NCBI RefSeq assembly: GCF_001039355.2
Contig: NW_019775280.1
Location: 361,253-425,252 of the forward strand
Length of the DNA: 64,000 nt
Origin: Lingula anatina
Taxonomy: Eukaryota > Brachiopoda > Lingulata > Lingulida > Lingulidae
Direction of reading: 5' to 3'
Shown: piece by piece, positions 13,019-23,492 of the stretch
How the letters are laid out: each line of letters opens with the position of its first letter
Numbering within the stretch: position 1 is the stretch's first letter
The notes under the pieces: model-generated
Seen by the model: the letters and a program-made list of their open reading frames with translations, nothing else
Told to the model about the DNA's origin: nothing
Database searches by the model: none
Position numbers and translations under genes: made by a program

Positions 13019-15541
13019 TGGTGTTAATTCCTGAAAATGCTCCTTTTTGATGAATAGCCCTCACTGAACTTGACAATAGTTCCTAATTGTCAAAACATTT
13101 TTATCAATGAATGTCTATGACATGCAAGGATTACCATGGCTATTTACAAACAAATGTACACCATGGCTTTAGAATGCACTTTTAGTAGAATTTTAAATAT
13201 GATTAATATGCCAGGCAGCAATTTTAAAGGGGGGATCTTTTTTTTTTTTGAAAAAAGTGGACAATTTCTAGGAGAAATTTTGCCAAGAACAGACTTTTTC
13301 ATGACAAAATATCCCTAAACCTCCCTAGCTACTAGCCTGTAGGCCATGTCATAATGTGTCTTTTTTGACTGACTAAAAGCAAGAAAGGTTTTTATCTGCA
13401 TTTGAGTTGAGGAGATGAGAGGTAACATTTGAGAGCTCCTGCAGCATGGCTGGTCTGGCAACTGGTCCACATTACAAACTTTCAAAGACCTTTGCTTTAG
13501 CACAGCCAGTACATATCAGAATCGTCAATAGGAGTGCTAACGCATGGATTTTCGTGCTAGGAGGAACCTAAATTACATCAGTAAATTTCCAAATTTCAGT
13601 AAGGTTACACTTGCTATATCACAAGAATTTTGCAGAACTCAGTTCCATCAAATATCTTGCCAAAATAAAATAAACAAAAAATTCATTTTTACCACACTCA
13701 AAAGATTCAATACACTGACAAATATTGAATATGAAAACATTTCGCCGCATTGATTTCTTTGAACAATCAAAGTCTGCTGTGAAGTAAAGCGAAAAATCGC
13801 TGACGGGGGCGCCGTTTCTACTGCAAGTAAATTGTCTACACAACTGCTTAAAATACCAAGGAGCCAGAAGAAAAGCGTCATGATTACCACATATAAATTA
13901 ATCTCTTTGACTACGTAATCACCTACCAATCAATTGCTGTTTTACACTTCAGTCACTTTACTTTGTCGCTCATTTTTTCAAGCGGAAACGCAATGACTTG
14001 TGGGACAGATATAATTGTAATCCCGGAGAAATAGAGGTAATTTTTAGTAGTTCAGTCTCTCGATGAAAATGCATTTTCTTTAATAATTTTTGGGTGCTCA
14101 AACAATATCGCAAGACTTGAGTAACATATGAACAAATAGGCAAAGAAAAGAGTGGGCGCTCTGACAGACGCTGACTGAGTAGGCACAGAGCTTCGTGCGT
14201 TTTTCTTGCAATCTGGAGCACATTTTCCCACTGCCTCTGGTCGCACGGTCGTGTTTCTGTCCGCAGGAAGCTATAGAAGAAAACATTCTGGAGGCGCACG
14301 CTTGTGTTGCCAGTGTAGCACAAGACTTGCCATCGAAGGCTGAGATGGAATAATCACTAAAACTGCAAGTTGTTTCATCTTACGAAATAGCACTGTCACC
14401 AATGAGACAGCTCTGCTGTCTGAATGAAAAAAAAAAAAAATTGTACAGTACATTACGGGATCTGCTTTTGCAGAACTGAATTTCTTAGTGTAGAGTGAAA
14501 TTTTCTGACATAAATGTTGAAACTTCAAGTAAACTGTCCACTTCTTTTTTTAAACTGATTGAATTTTTGCAAATTAAATTATTGCTGTTATATATGTAGT
14601 TAATTTGTATATTTGGGGTTGCAAAATAAATTGAATTTACTATGAATTTAGAAGTATTGATTGAGATATTTTGCTGAATTAAAAAAAAAACGGACATGGT
14701 AACTCTACTTATTTGCAAAATTAAGTGGGGGAAATTTAAAAAAGAAAGAAAAAAAAACATCAAACAGATTGTGCATGCATGGATGTCAACAAAAATGTAA
14801 TAATGGTAATATATCTTGAAATTAGTTATGTTGAAAATTGTAATAGAATTTGTACTTTAAATTAATGGAGATGGCAATGTACGTTGAAACAATTTGACAT
14901 TTTCTTGTACCAAACCTCCCGACGGTCACGTGTGTATGGCTTAGTATTGAGAACATAATTTAAAAGGAGCATTTTAGGCCCAAGGGTAAGAAAATGAAAA
15001 TTAACAATTTTGCGTAAAGGAACTGTCATTTTAAACCTCCCCCCCCCCCCCCCCCGCCCCTTAGTGAACACAACGTCGTCAAGTACAGTATGTGTTGGCC
15101 AGTTTGCAGATTCTTATCAATGGGCGTGATTTAGGAAGAGATAAAATATTTTCTCACGAGTTGATCTCTATAACCTGTAAACCTATGAAAGGAAGTGAAA
15201 AAAATACACGTGATCACATGTTAGCGCCTGTCAGAGTAAACCAACAGAGATCGTAACAGTACCGCGCGATCTGAAATATACGTATTAATTTTATGCAGAA
15301 AAAGGTTTATAACCCCGATATTAAATGTTCATCCTTCACTTGCTCGCCTTTTCGCACACCTCTGATATTTCAGCTCTCCCACCCTTTGCCTAAAAAGTAC
15401 AGAGACATAAATCACCGGTGTAAATAAAGGTGATTTGTTATCAATTTGTTTTGAACTCCACTATGCCGGCGAACGTGAATTCCCACTAGGAATTCCCTCT
15501 TCACTATTTGCCGTAAGGTGGCACTGTTGTTCGCGCCACTA
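13019..15541. other. Intergenic region upstream of the RING gene; no gene recognised
   Basis: AT-rich with several overlapping short ORFs on both strands around 13600-14760. None resembles a known family or shows convincing splice or start context. There is a C-run with one G at about 15037-15060. The last 100 bases form the RING-gene promoter. Confidence 0.5.
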
Positions 15542-15542
15542 A

Positions 15543-15667
15543 CCAATAGAAAAACACCAACGTGACGTCATTGTTTTGATCCAAATATAGCTCGAACAGA
15601 GATTCCATGTTGGTGGTGCAATGCCAAAAGTCGATAACAACAGTATATAAACGTCGATGATATCAGT
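15543..15667 (+). promoter_or_regulatory. CCAAT / CRE / TATA promoter of the RING-H2 gene
   Basis: In order: CCAAT at 15543-15547, the full palindromic cAMP response element TGACGTCA at 15563-15570, TATATAA at 15644-15650, and TCAGT initiator-like sequences just after. Spacing to the first ATG at 15789 leaves a 5' UTR of roughly 115-125 bases. These are sequence matches only; activity is inferred. Confidence 0.6.
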
Positions 15668-15788
15668 ATCAGTTCGGTAATTTGCTGCTGCAGCAATATT
15701 GACAAGACGCACGGGATCAAAACAGATTTGAAAACTGGCTTTGTCATTTTGTCTGTTTCTCGAAAACACCGAGAGTAAAAACGAAGTA

Positions 15789-16919
15789 ATGGGGGAATCC
15801 CAAGAGGAGATTGGAGAGCAAAGCTCAAACTCTACAGTTACTCACGCTATTCAAACCAAAAAAACTTGTCAAACAGTTATGCTGCGGTCTAAACCAGCAA
15901 TAAGAGTGTCCACCAAAGAAGTAACTTGTTTAAAAACTGTGCATTTCAGAAAAAATATTCACAGGAGTGATTTGGTGAGAGAGAATCCGAAGACTGACGT
16001 CAAGACTGGCTCAGTAATCTCGGAAAAACAAAATGGCAAAAAATTAAAGGATAGTGACTCAGGAAAAGACAAGAAAAGAAAATGGAAACGTGTACCAGAA
16101 CTGACGAGCTTTTACTTGCCTCCAATATCATCTCAGGAAGATGAACAATTAACGGAAAGGTCTGACGACTTCAACGTTTTTGACGTAGATGAGTATTTTG
16201 GGTTTGCTGACTTTCCTTGTGTAAAGCAGACATTCACTGATTTGTGTGACAAATTTGAAGGTAAGGGTGGTGATAAAACCCTCAGGGCAACCAAGAAGAA
16301 TAAGGTCCGCAAGGCCCATAAACAAGTAAAAGACAAATACTGCACTTCCCTTCAAAATAACAATGGCAAGGAACTATTTGTGCACCACAGAGTATACAAA
16401 GCAATGAAAACTCTACCCAGAAAGGAAAATTACTTGCCCACAAAAAGAGTCACTTTTGCTGATGAGGCATCAGCTCAAAATGGACAAGACACAAAGAATA
16501 GGAAAGCAAACAGTGAGGATGTATGGGAAAAAGCACCCAAAGAGTCCAAAGTGGAGAACCACAGGTTTGCCCTCAACAAGTCAAACGTCCCTTCAGACAT
16601 TAGGTCTCTAGGAATAGCAGACATTCTTCTGAGTTTGCAAGAGAGGGAGCTGACACCCGAGGATTACGAATTGCTACTTCAACTCGATGAACGAGTTGCA
16701 CCAAAAACAATCTCCACTTCTAAACTGAATAGATTAAAAACAGACACTGCAACAGAGGCTCATCTGGGCCTGGTTTGTGCAGTGTGCCTGGAGCACTATA
16801 CTTCAGGCCAGAGAAGAAAGTTTCTTCCATGCAGTCATGTATTTCATGAAGCTTGTATTGACATGTGGCTGAGTAACTCTTCCCAGTGCTGCCCTCTAGA
16901 TGGATTGCCAATATCTTGA
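15789..16919 (+). CDS. Intronless RING-H2 protein, likely E3 ubiquitin ligase
   Basis: A single open frame of 376 residues. I start at the first ATG (15789, MGESQEEIGEQ; G at -3 and +4); the frame is open upstream but without ATG. The first ~270 residues are charged, Lys-rich and low complexity. A conserved-looking stretch (GIADILLSLQERELTPEDYE, then LLLQLDE) precedes the C-terminal RING at ~330-372: CAVC, LPCSHVFHEAC, IDMWL, CPLDG. The eighth zinc ligand is Asp (D371) as in RBX1 (CPLDN), not Cys, and the C6-C7 spacing is one residue longer than in RBX1. RING-H2 proteins recruit ubiquitin E2 enzymes; substrate unknown. It lies tail-to-tail with the selenoprotein gene, and AATAAA follows at about 17288. 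I do not recognise a named orthologue. Confidence 0.85.
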   Translation: MGESQEEIGEQSSNSTVTHAIQTKKTCQTVMLRSKPAIRVSTKEVTCLKTVHFRKNIHRSDLVRENPKTDVKTGSVISEKQNGKKLKDSDSGKDKKRKWKRVPELTSFYLPPISSQEDEQLTERSDDFNVFDVDEYFGFADFPCVKQTFTDLCDKFEGKGGDKTLRATKKNKVRKAHKQVKDKYCTSLQNNNGKELFVHHRVYKAMKTLPRKENYLPTKRVTFADEASAQNGQDTKNRKANSEDVWEKAPKESKVENHRFALNKSNVPSDIRSLGIADILLSLQERELTPEDYELLLQLDERVAPKTISTSKLNRLKTDTATEAHLGLVCAVCLEHYTSGQRRKFLPCSHVFHEACIDMWLSNSSQCCPLDGLPIS

Positions 16920-17443
16920 CAACTAAAGACTGTGGCAGGAGCCTAGCCTAAGGCTTATTTTTGAATATAATTTTTTTTTTACTTGGAAGTACCATTTCTC
17001 AAAGCATTTGGCCAAACAAGTTCTGTTGCTTAAAAAGTTTTTTTTAAGTATGTGGTAAAGAGGGATTAACTTCATTTAAATTTTGTGCTAGCTACAGTTA
17101 TTGCGACCAGCTTTTATTATTATTAATTTCAGGTTTTTTAAATAATACCACACTAGACTCATTAACATTTTCTGTGAAGCAGCAGTGCCTTAGTTTGTTT
17201 TAATGAATGCAAATTTTTATGTCATTGCACTTTTCAATTTACTAGTTATGTCATTTAAAGAAAATATCGATCTGTCAGTTAAACTGAATAAAAACTGTGA
17301 TAATCAATTATTATGTTTGTAGTTCCGAGTTACTGAACTGTGCATTGGGCATCAGGTCTGGACAACCACAAATGTTTTTGTGTTATAAGAACAGCAGAAG
17401 ACCTGGCAAATGCTCGAGTAACTTGTACAGTTGCTTTGTGCAT

Positions 17444-17491
<48 letters not shown>

Positions 17492-18048
17492 ATTCACTAG
17501 TTTTTACTGGTAGAGAGGTCTTTTTAAAAAGTACGAACAAATCTGCCATTTCAAGTCATTTATTTTGGTGTTTTATGACAATTTTAATTAAGAAACTGTG
17601 AAATTTAATTAGCAATTCTTACAATGTGTTCTGCAAACAAGTTCCATTATCTGGAAGGAATGAAATACTAATTTACTTCAGACTAATCGTACACAAAAAG
17701 AAATTAAGAAAAAGATATATGCTAATGTCTTTCACTTACATGGCTGTATACAATAAATTTGAATACTGATAATTTGAATATTCTTATCACAGAAAATATA
17801 AAAGAGTAAGGATTTGGGAATAATATATCATTTAGACAAAACATAAAAGCATTATAAAATGATAGTCTGTGATCACTTGTGAGAAATTAATAAACAATAA
17901 AATATATACTTAAAATTATAAATATTTTTACCTAAGAAATTATTGGATTTAAGATCATTTCTCTTTACACTTGTTCATTTGCTCCTGATACAAGTAATAA
18001 TAATAATAATAATAATAATGATTTTTTGACAACTCTGGGCACAAAATA
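16920..18048. other. Convergent 3' region between RING gene and selenoprotein gene
   Basis: Contains the RING 3' UTR with AATAAA near 17288, an (AT)n microsatellite at 17447-17489 and AT-rich spacer. An (AAT)n run lies at about 17996-18019. No further gene seen. Confidence 0.5.
17447..17489. repeat. (AT)n microsatellite
   Basis: About 21 uninterrupted AT dinucleotides in the 3' UTR or spacer of the RING gene. Confidence 0.9.
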
Positions 18049-18103
18049 TGCAACATATCAAATATTGCCCGCTTTGTTTAAGGCAATACTGTCATACAAG
18101 CAT
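18049..18103 (-). promoter_or_regulatory. SECIS element (selenocysteine insertion sequence) in SelJ 3' UTR
   Basis: On the minus strand, ~85-140 nt after the TAG stop: lower stem ATGC/GCAT, then ATGAC (18091-18095), AGTATTGCC, an apical loop TTAAACAAAGC, GGCAATATT, and TGAT (18057-18060). AGTATTGCC pairs with GGCAATATT over nine positions, one a G-U. The ATGA...AA...TGAT core, with 12 bases between ATGA and the loop adenosines, fits the eukaryotic SECIS consensus (non-Watson-Crick quartet plus apical AA). The fold is by eye. Confidence 0.85.
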
Positions 18104-18188
18104 TATTTCATGACCAAGTGTGGACAAAGTTTGGACACAGGAGTGACCCCCCAGTTGACCCCTCATCTGACCCTATGAAGGACATGAT

Positions 18189-19390
18189 CTAGTTAATTAT
18201 CTCTGCAGCCAACTCCATGAGTTTGGGAAACCTGAAAGTTCTCTTTTTCCATGTATCTGGGATGCCTTCTACTCCAATCTGAAAAACAAGAGAGAAGTTT
18301 ATGAGTCATTCTTACAGGGACTTGCGATGTTATCAAATTGATTTTAAAAATGTTGCTAATGATTCTTGTGTACATTTTTTAGGCACTTGCTAATGCTTGT
18401 GTACATCTGCTCCACTGAATCCTCTTTTATAAGATCATATTTGTATTCTTGCACTTGTCTGGGGTAATTTTAATTCTTGTATTCCACAAGTAGAAAATGC
18501 ATTTTAAACAGGCAGGCAGTGGCATGTACATGGTTTATTTATATTAAAAACAATTTATCTGCTCATGTGTGTCAAACCTTGCCAGTGGGAAAAAAAGAAA
18601 TTCCACAGTGCAACAAAACTAGAGTTGAAATAAGAATTTCTTATACTTTAATGTCATACTTTATTTTTTTACCTGTGCACCAAAGCAAGCTCCTAGAAAA
18701 GAGTTTCGGGAGCAGCAGCAGCCCCCAGTACGCAGTGTCTTCCTGATGGCGGAGACGTAGCCGTCACTGGTGATAAGGGCGTGCACAGCTGTTTGGAAGG
18801 CACCCGGCAAGACTGGGAAAAGTGAACATTAACATCTTTGTTATGATCATTCCTTTACTGACCATGTGGAATTTTGTCTATTAGAAAAACGTTTAGATTT
18901 CAATTAAATTTTTTGCTTGTTGTTGAATGAACAAAATTGTTCAAAGGTCAACTTGCAATTACAAAATAAATACTTTCAGAAATAAATAAATAAATAGTAC
19001 TACCAGATAAGCGATGTATTTGACAATTTATTCCAGGAGTATGGAAAATGCAGCTTTATTTTTTCCCTAGTATTCTGCTCATAAGAAAATATTCTTAAAA
19101 TCATTTCAAATTTGACTCTTAGTTTTTACCTCAGTCAAACCTGAAAATGTTCCTAGCCACCTCTTGGTGTGGTGTGTTCTTTTTCTCCAGCACCTCCCTA
19201 AGAAAAGTGACCACTGCTCTATCCAGGTCCTGGGGGTTGTTTCTGTGAGTATCTTCTAACTGTCCCATGGCAGCCCTGACAGCCTCCTCCCCTGGGGCTG
19301 GGCCATTCAGGATGAAATACTCTATAATTCTGTAATGACAGGATGAAATATGTGTTATAAATAATTATTATGTATTTCACTGGGGATTAA

Positions 19391-19425
<35 letters not shown>

Positions 19426-22042
19426 NNNNNNNNNNNNNNNNNNNNNNNNNNNNNNNNNNNNNNNNNNNNNNNNNNNNNNNNNNNNNNNNNNNNNNNNNNN
19501 NNNNNNNNNNNNNNNNNNNNNNNNNNNNNNNNNNNNNNNNNNNNNNNNNNNNNNNNNNNNNNNNNNNNNNNNNNNNNNNNNNNNNNNNNNNNNNNNNNNN
19601 NNNNNNNNNNNNNNNNNNNNNNNNNNNNNNNNNNNNNNNNNNNNNNNNNNNNNNNNNNNNNNNNNNNNNNNNNNNNNNNNNNNNNNNNNNNNNNNNNNNN
19701 NNNNNNNNNNNNNNNNNNNNNNNNNNNNNNNNNNNNNNNNNNNNNNNNNNNNNNNNNNNNNNNNNNNNNNNNNNNNNNNNNNNNNNNNNNNNNNNGGGTA
19801 GGAAGGGGCTGTACCCACTTATGTGTAAGACAAGGACCTCTTACCTGGCAGCAGCCATGCCTAGCACCACAGTGGTGTCAGATTCCTGGGTCAGTCTGAT
19901 GGCATCTTCTACTTTCTCTAACATGTCTGGCTCTCCGGCAAACATAGCCACTACTGGGGCGATCTTGGCAACACTGTCCATCTGCTCATCTGTAGGGGAA
20001 CCTGGGGTTTAAAAAGTGGAAGATAAATTTAAAGTAATCTAAGTATGAAAGAAAAGGTGTTAACTTGTATGTTAGAATATAATAAGCTTTGACAGAAAAT
20101 AAATTAATTGTAAATGAAATTTTTGGTGTTAATTCTAATGTGAAAACAATGTTTGTGATGATCAGTTTTTTAGGACCTACTGTTAAAAATGTCATACCAA
20201 GAATGCATTGATCATACTAAGTTAACTATAATAAAATCATAGGGTAAACAAGACATCATTGCTTCATAAAATGACATGTGCATAGACATCATTGCTTCAT
20301 AAAATGACATGTCATGATCAAAGAAATAAATCTTGGAGCAAAATAAAAGGCAGGTCTATCAGTCAAAGAACCATGCATCACAGGTAATAAAATATGGCCA
20401 GTCATCTGGTGGCAGAACTTAAACCAAATCCATGTTGAATTAGCCAGGATCTGCATATTATCAACCCGAGTGCCACCAGTGATCGATGCGCCCCAACCCA
20501 ATCTGACACAACTGAGCAAATCATGGGCAAGAAAGAGTGTTTGAAAGACTTTGAAACCTACTGTACGGGTATATATACAGGGGTATATATGTATATACCT
20601 ACCTGTTTTGGCCTGGCCCTCTTCAACTCTTTTCAAGAAGTGTTTCATACTGAACTGTTTCCAGGGTCCTTTTATAGGGAAGTTCTTCCCAACACCTACA
20701 TAAGGAAATTATCTGGGTTTAAATGTTCAGAATAATAAACTTTTAATAATAAACTTAAATGTGGTAATTTATAGACAACCACATCATACTAACATAATTG
20801 TATGAAATTATGTTCATTTACTGAAACTGTATATTGATTAAGACTGATTATTTTGCTAACAATTTTTCTACCCAAACAAAAAGCAAAATCCAAGCATCTG
20901 TTATATCTTAGACCACTGACATCCTCATTATTTCTCTTGCAGTGATATATTACCTGATTTCCACTTATAATCTTTGTTCAACTCATCATCATATTCTGAG
21001 CCTGGGCCAAAGAACTTATAAGTGCGCTCCTTCTGATCTTCCAAATTAAAGCCTAAAATAGACAAAACGAAGGCTAGATTTAATTTATATTGAAACTATG
21101 AAGAAAGAATTTTTACTGCATACAAACATTCAATATGCCACATCATGTAACTGTATGAATGCAATCAAACCGTGTCTTTAAATTTCAAGAATTTATACTG
21201 TGCTAATAAATAAATAAATAAATAAATAATAAGTTAGAATGAAAAATATTTTAAAAAAAACAAAACAAAATTATTATAAAAATTTTAATTCAAAAATTAA
21301 TGTTCACTTCCATTAAATGTAATTTTTTTAAAAATCTAGTCCCAAAATTAATTTACAAAACAACTGGACCTTTAGACTTTACTGTGCATCTATAAGGTGA
21401 AGAGGCTTTTATCAATCATCATATATCTGACCTTTACAGTGAGAGAAAGACTCCAATAACACATAAGCCAGGTCTCCATAGCAACTCTGCCGTCCAGTTT
21501 CAATGCAGTAGTAAGGGTTGGCGGACGGTTCCCAAAACTCGACCTCCTCTCTGTCTCCTATGATGCCAGCCAATTTCACGGGGTCATAGTTCCAGTGGAG
21601 AGGCTGACCTTGTGTGGAAGAGGAATTTTGAGATTAATAATGTATCATTAATTATAATTGTATACTTAATGCATACCAGTCTTATGAAAGGTATATAAAG
21701 TGATGATAATAATAATTTGATCATGAACCTCAAAATCATTACCAATTCCACACACATTTCCAAAACTTCTTGTGTTTTAAAATCAGTTTTTTTTTTTAAT
21801 TTTCAGAAGTGTTTTAATAAGTTTTCCATAATATTAATTATAGGTCAAAGGTCAATGACTTGCAAAATTTTCTCTGATATCAATTTCATTCAGCCAACCT
21901 TGTATAACTTATTTTATAATATACTGGGGGTAGGATAGTATAACTACTTTTGAAAATTTACATAAATAAAAATCTTACTTGCTGCATCAGCAACTGCCGC
22001 TCCAACTATGGCCCCTAACTTTCTCTGTCCCACAGACAACAT
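18189..22042 (-). CDS. SELENOJ: Selenoprotein J: ADP-ribosylglycohydrolase/J1-crystallin family with UGA selenocysteine
   Basis: Eight minus-strand exons: 21979-22042 (ATG at 22042), 21432-21608, 20954-21052, 20603-20695, 19845-20001, 19130-19329, 18673-18812, 18189-18278; about 339 residues. Family landmarks: GAIVGAAVADAASQPLHWNY, CYGDLAYVLLESF, FFGPGSEYDDE, FPIKGPWKQ, TQESDTTVVLGMAAAR, LPGAFQTAVHAL, CSRNSFLGACFGAQIGVEGI. The TGA at 19131-19133 (residue ~263) is in frame: ending the exon earlier, at CAG before gtttga, breaks the frame of the next exon, whereas GAC TGA G then TC TTG CCG restores it. From memory of the family, a Cys occupies this place just before LPGAFQ. With the downstream SECIS this supports selenocysteine. 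The N gap (19426-19795) lies inside an intron. SelJ is known from fishes and sea urchin; cnidarian J1 crystallins are Cys relatives. Enzymatic activity is not established. Confidence 0.9.
19426..19795. other. Assembly gap (370 N) in SelJ intron
   Basis: A run of N directly after an (AAT)n microsatellite (about 19390-19425), the likely cause of the gap. It falls between the SelJ exons 19845-20001 and 19130-19329, both complete. Confidence 0.95.
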
Positions 22043-22669
22043 TTACTCATGCATTGTTAACTTCAAGTTATCTCAGACCTTTGCTTTCTGACATTCTCCA
22101 CGAGTCTTTAAGGTCAGCCGCAAGGTGGCGTATAATGTTTACACTGAAGCTTTCAATATGTACCAATAGATGGCAGCATCGTATGGAGAGCGAAAAAAAA
22201 AAACTTGCTCATAGCTTTCAAATCTTCAAAGACAATGTATTATTTCTTAAAACATTTTTTCATATGTTTGTGGAATTGGTAAATATGATTTTGAAGTTCT
22301 GATACTGGTCACCAGTGAGATTATCTTGGACTGTTTTCACCTCTGATTGGCTGCTGTGAGGACACGCAAGGTGTCGCTCTCAGGTCAAGGAATGTTTACA
22401 ATTTGGCAGGGTGAGAGGGCACCGAGATCGTAAAATCTGGTTTGCAGAGTCCGCGGTGCTGCTTGAGCAATTTTTTAATGAAAAGGTGGGTTTTATGGAA
22501 CTGCTTGAAGCAATGATCTGATCAATTTGCACACGACGGAAGTTGCATAAGCATAATTACCAGAAATCCGCATGCCTGATGTTCATCACGTATTACAAAC
22601 ATTGTATAGTTACTACAGTACTACTACTTTACACTGAGCAACCCTCGGACATAATACAACCAAATATAT

Positions 22670-23119
22670 CAGTGGCGGATTTAGAGGGGGCGGGTGAGGG
22701 GGTTCCTGGCCCTCCCATCCCTTCGATTTATGAAAAAATCACACCAAAGTTTCCCTCTTTAAATGAGAATTTTGACTAGCTGGTTCAAAGTTATAAACCG
22801 TACCAAATGGCACCATTTGCCCTCTAAGACCCCATAGATTTAAGATCGATCTATCCCTTTGGGGAGTCTCACTTGATTACTGTCAGCTTAGCCGGCTTAA
22901 GCGTCTGTCCCGCCTACTGAAAGCTGCAAGGGGTAATTAACTATGGTGCGCGCTCGGCTGACTGCAATTTAGCGTGAACCCCCAGGGAGTAAGGTCGATC
23001 TAAATCTTAATATCTGGATCGATCTAAATCTCTGGGAATACACTCTAAAACACCAAAAAGGTGGGGGGGTCGGCTTCTCATCTGCAGACCCCCCTTCAAA
23101 TAATCCTGTATCCACCCTG
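22670..23119. mobile_element. CAGTGGCGGAT element with 5-bp target duplication, interrupted by a nested MITE
   Basis: The element begins CAGTGGCGGATTTAGAGGGG and ends CCTGTATCCACCCTG (inverted repeats), flanked by TATAT on both sides (22665-22669 and 23120-23124). Its interior matches the uninterrupted copy at 24786-25070 (AAATGGC, CCCTCTAAAA, CCAA). A second element (22828-23042) is inserted at CTCTAA. Non-coding. Five-base duplications and this terminus suggest a hAT-like non-autonomous family, an inference. Confidence 0.75.
22828..23042. mobile_element. Nested TAGATCGATCTA MITE (copy 3)
   Basis: Same family as 578-781 (CATAGATTTAAGATCGATCT, GCGTGAACCCCCAGGG, GGATCGATCTAAATCT). It lies inside the 22670-23119 element and is flanked by CTCTAA at 22822-22827 and 23043-23048, a candidate target duplication at the insertion point. 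Confidence 0.75.
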
Positions 23120-23492
23120 TATATTACTGCACAAGGTTCAATTGGAGACAACACATACCATAAATAGATATTGTTCATTAATTAATTAATGTTTAATGTG
23201 CAAACTAATATATTACTTTTACAGATGTATTATGTTCCCATCAATTGGATATTTACGGGTAGATTTTGATGGAAAGGAGAGATGCTGCAGAAGAATCATT
23301 TCCAACACTGGGGACATTTATCTACGTAACCCACCAAACCTATGATAATCTTAGAATCAAGCACCAGATAACAGTATTGTCTGTCCAGAAGAACTCACTG
23401 TCCAACCATTATACTGGTTATTTTACTGATTTACAAGTTGGATATTTATTGCCCACAGATTTTAGAGAACTTTACAGCTCACACAATCAGAT

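Noticed and set aside
13600-14763. Cluster of short overlapping ORFs on both strands
   Set aside because: No similarity, no consistent splice sites, AT-rich random-ORF appearance.
15741-15788. Upstream extension of the RING protein beginning at 15741
   Set aside because: The codon at 15741 is TTG; the first ATG in this frame is 15789 with good context.
19134-19143. SelJ exon ending at the donor CAG/gtttga (19141), avoiding the TGA
   Set aside because: It leaves two bases in the last codon while the next exon needs one base before it, so LPGAFQTAVHAL would be out of frame and soon hit a stop.
19387-19818. A 143-residue minus-strand ORF
   Set aside because: It is made of the N gap and an (AAT)n repeat.
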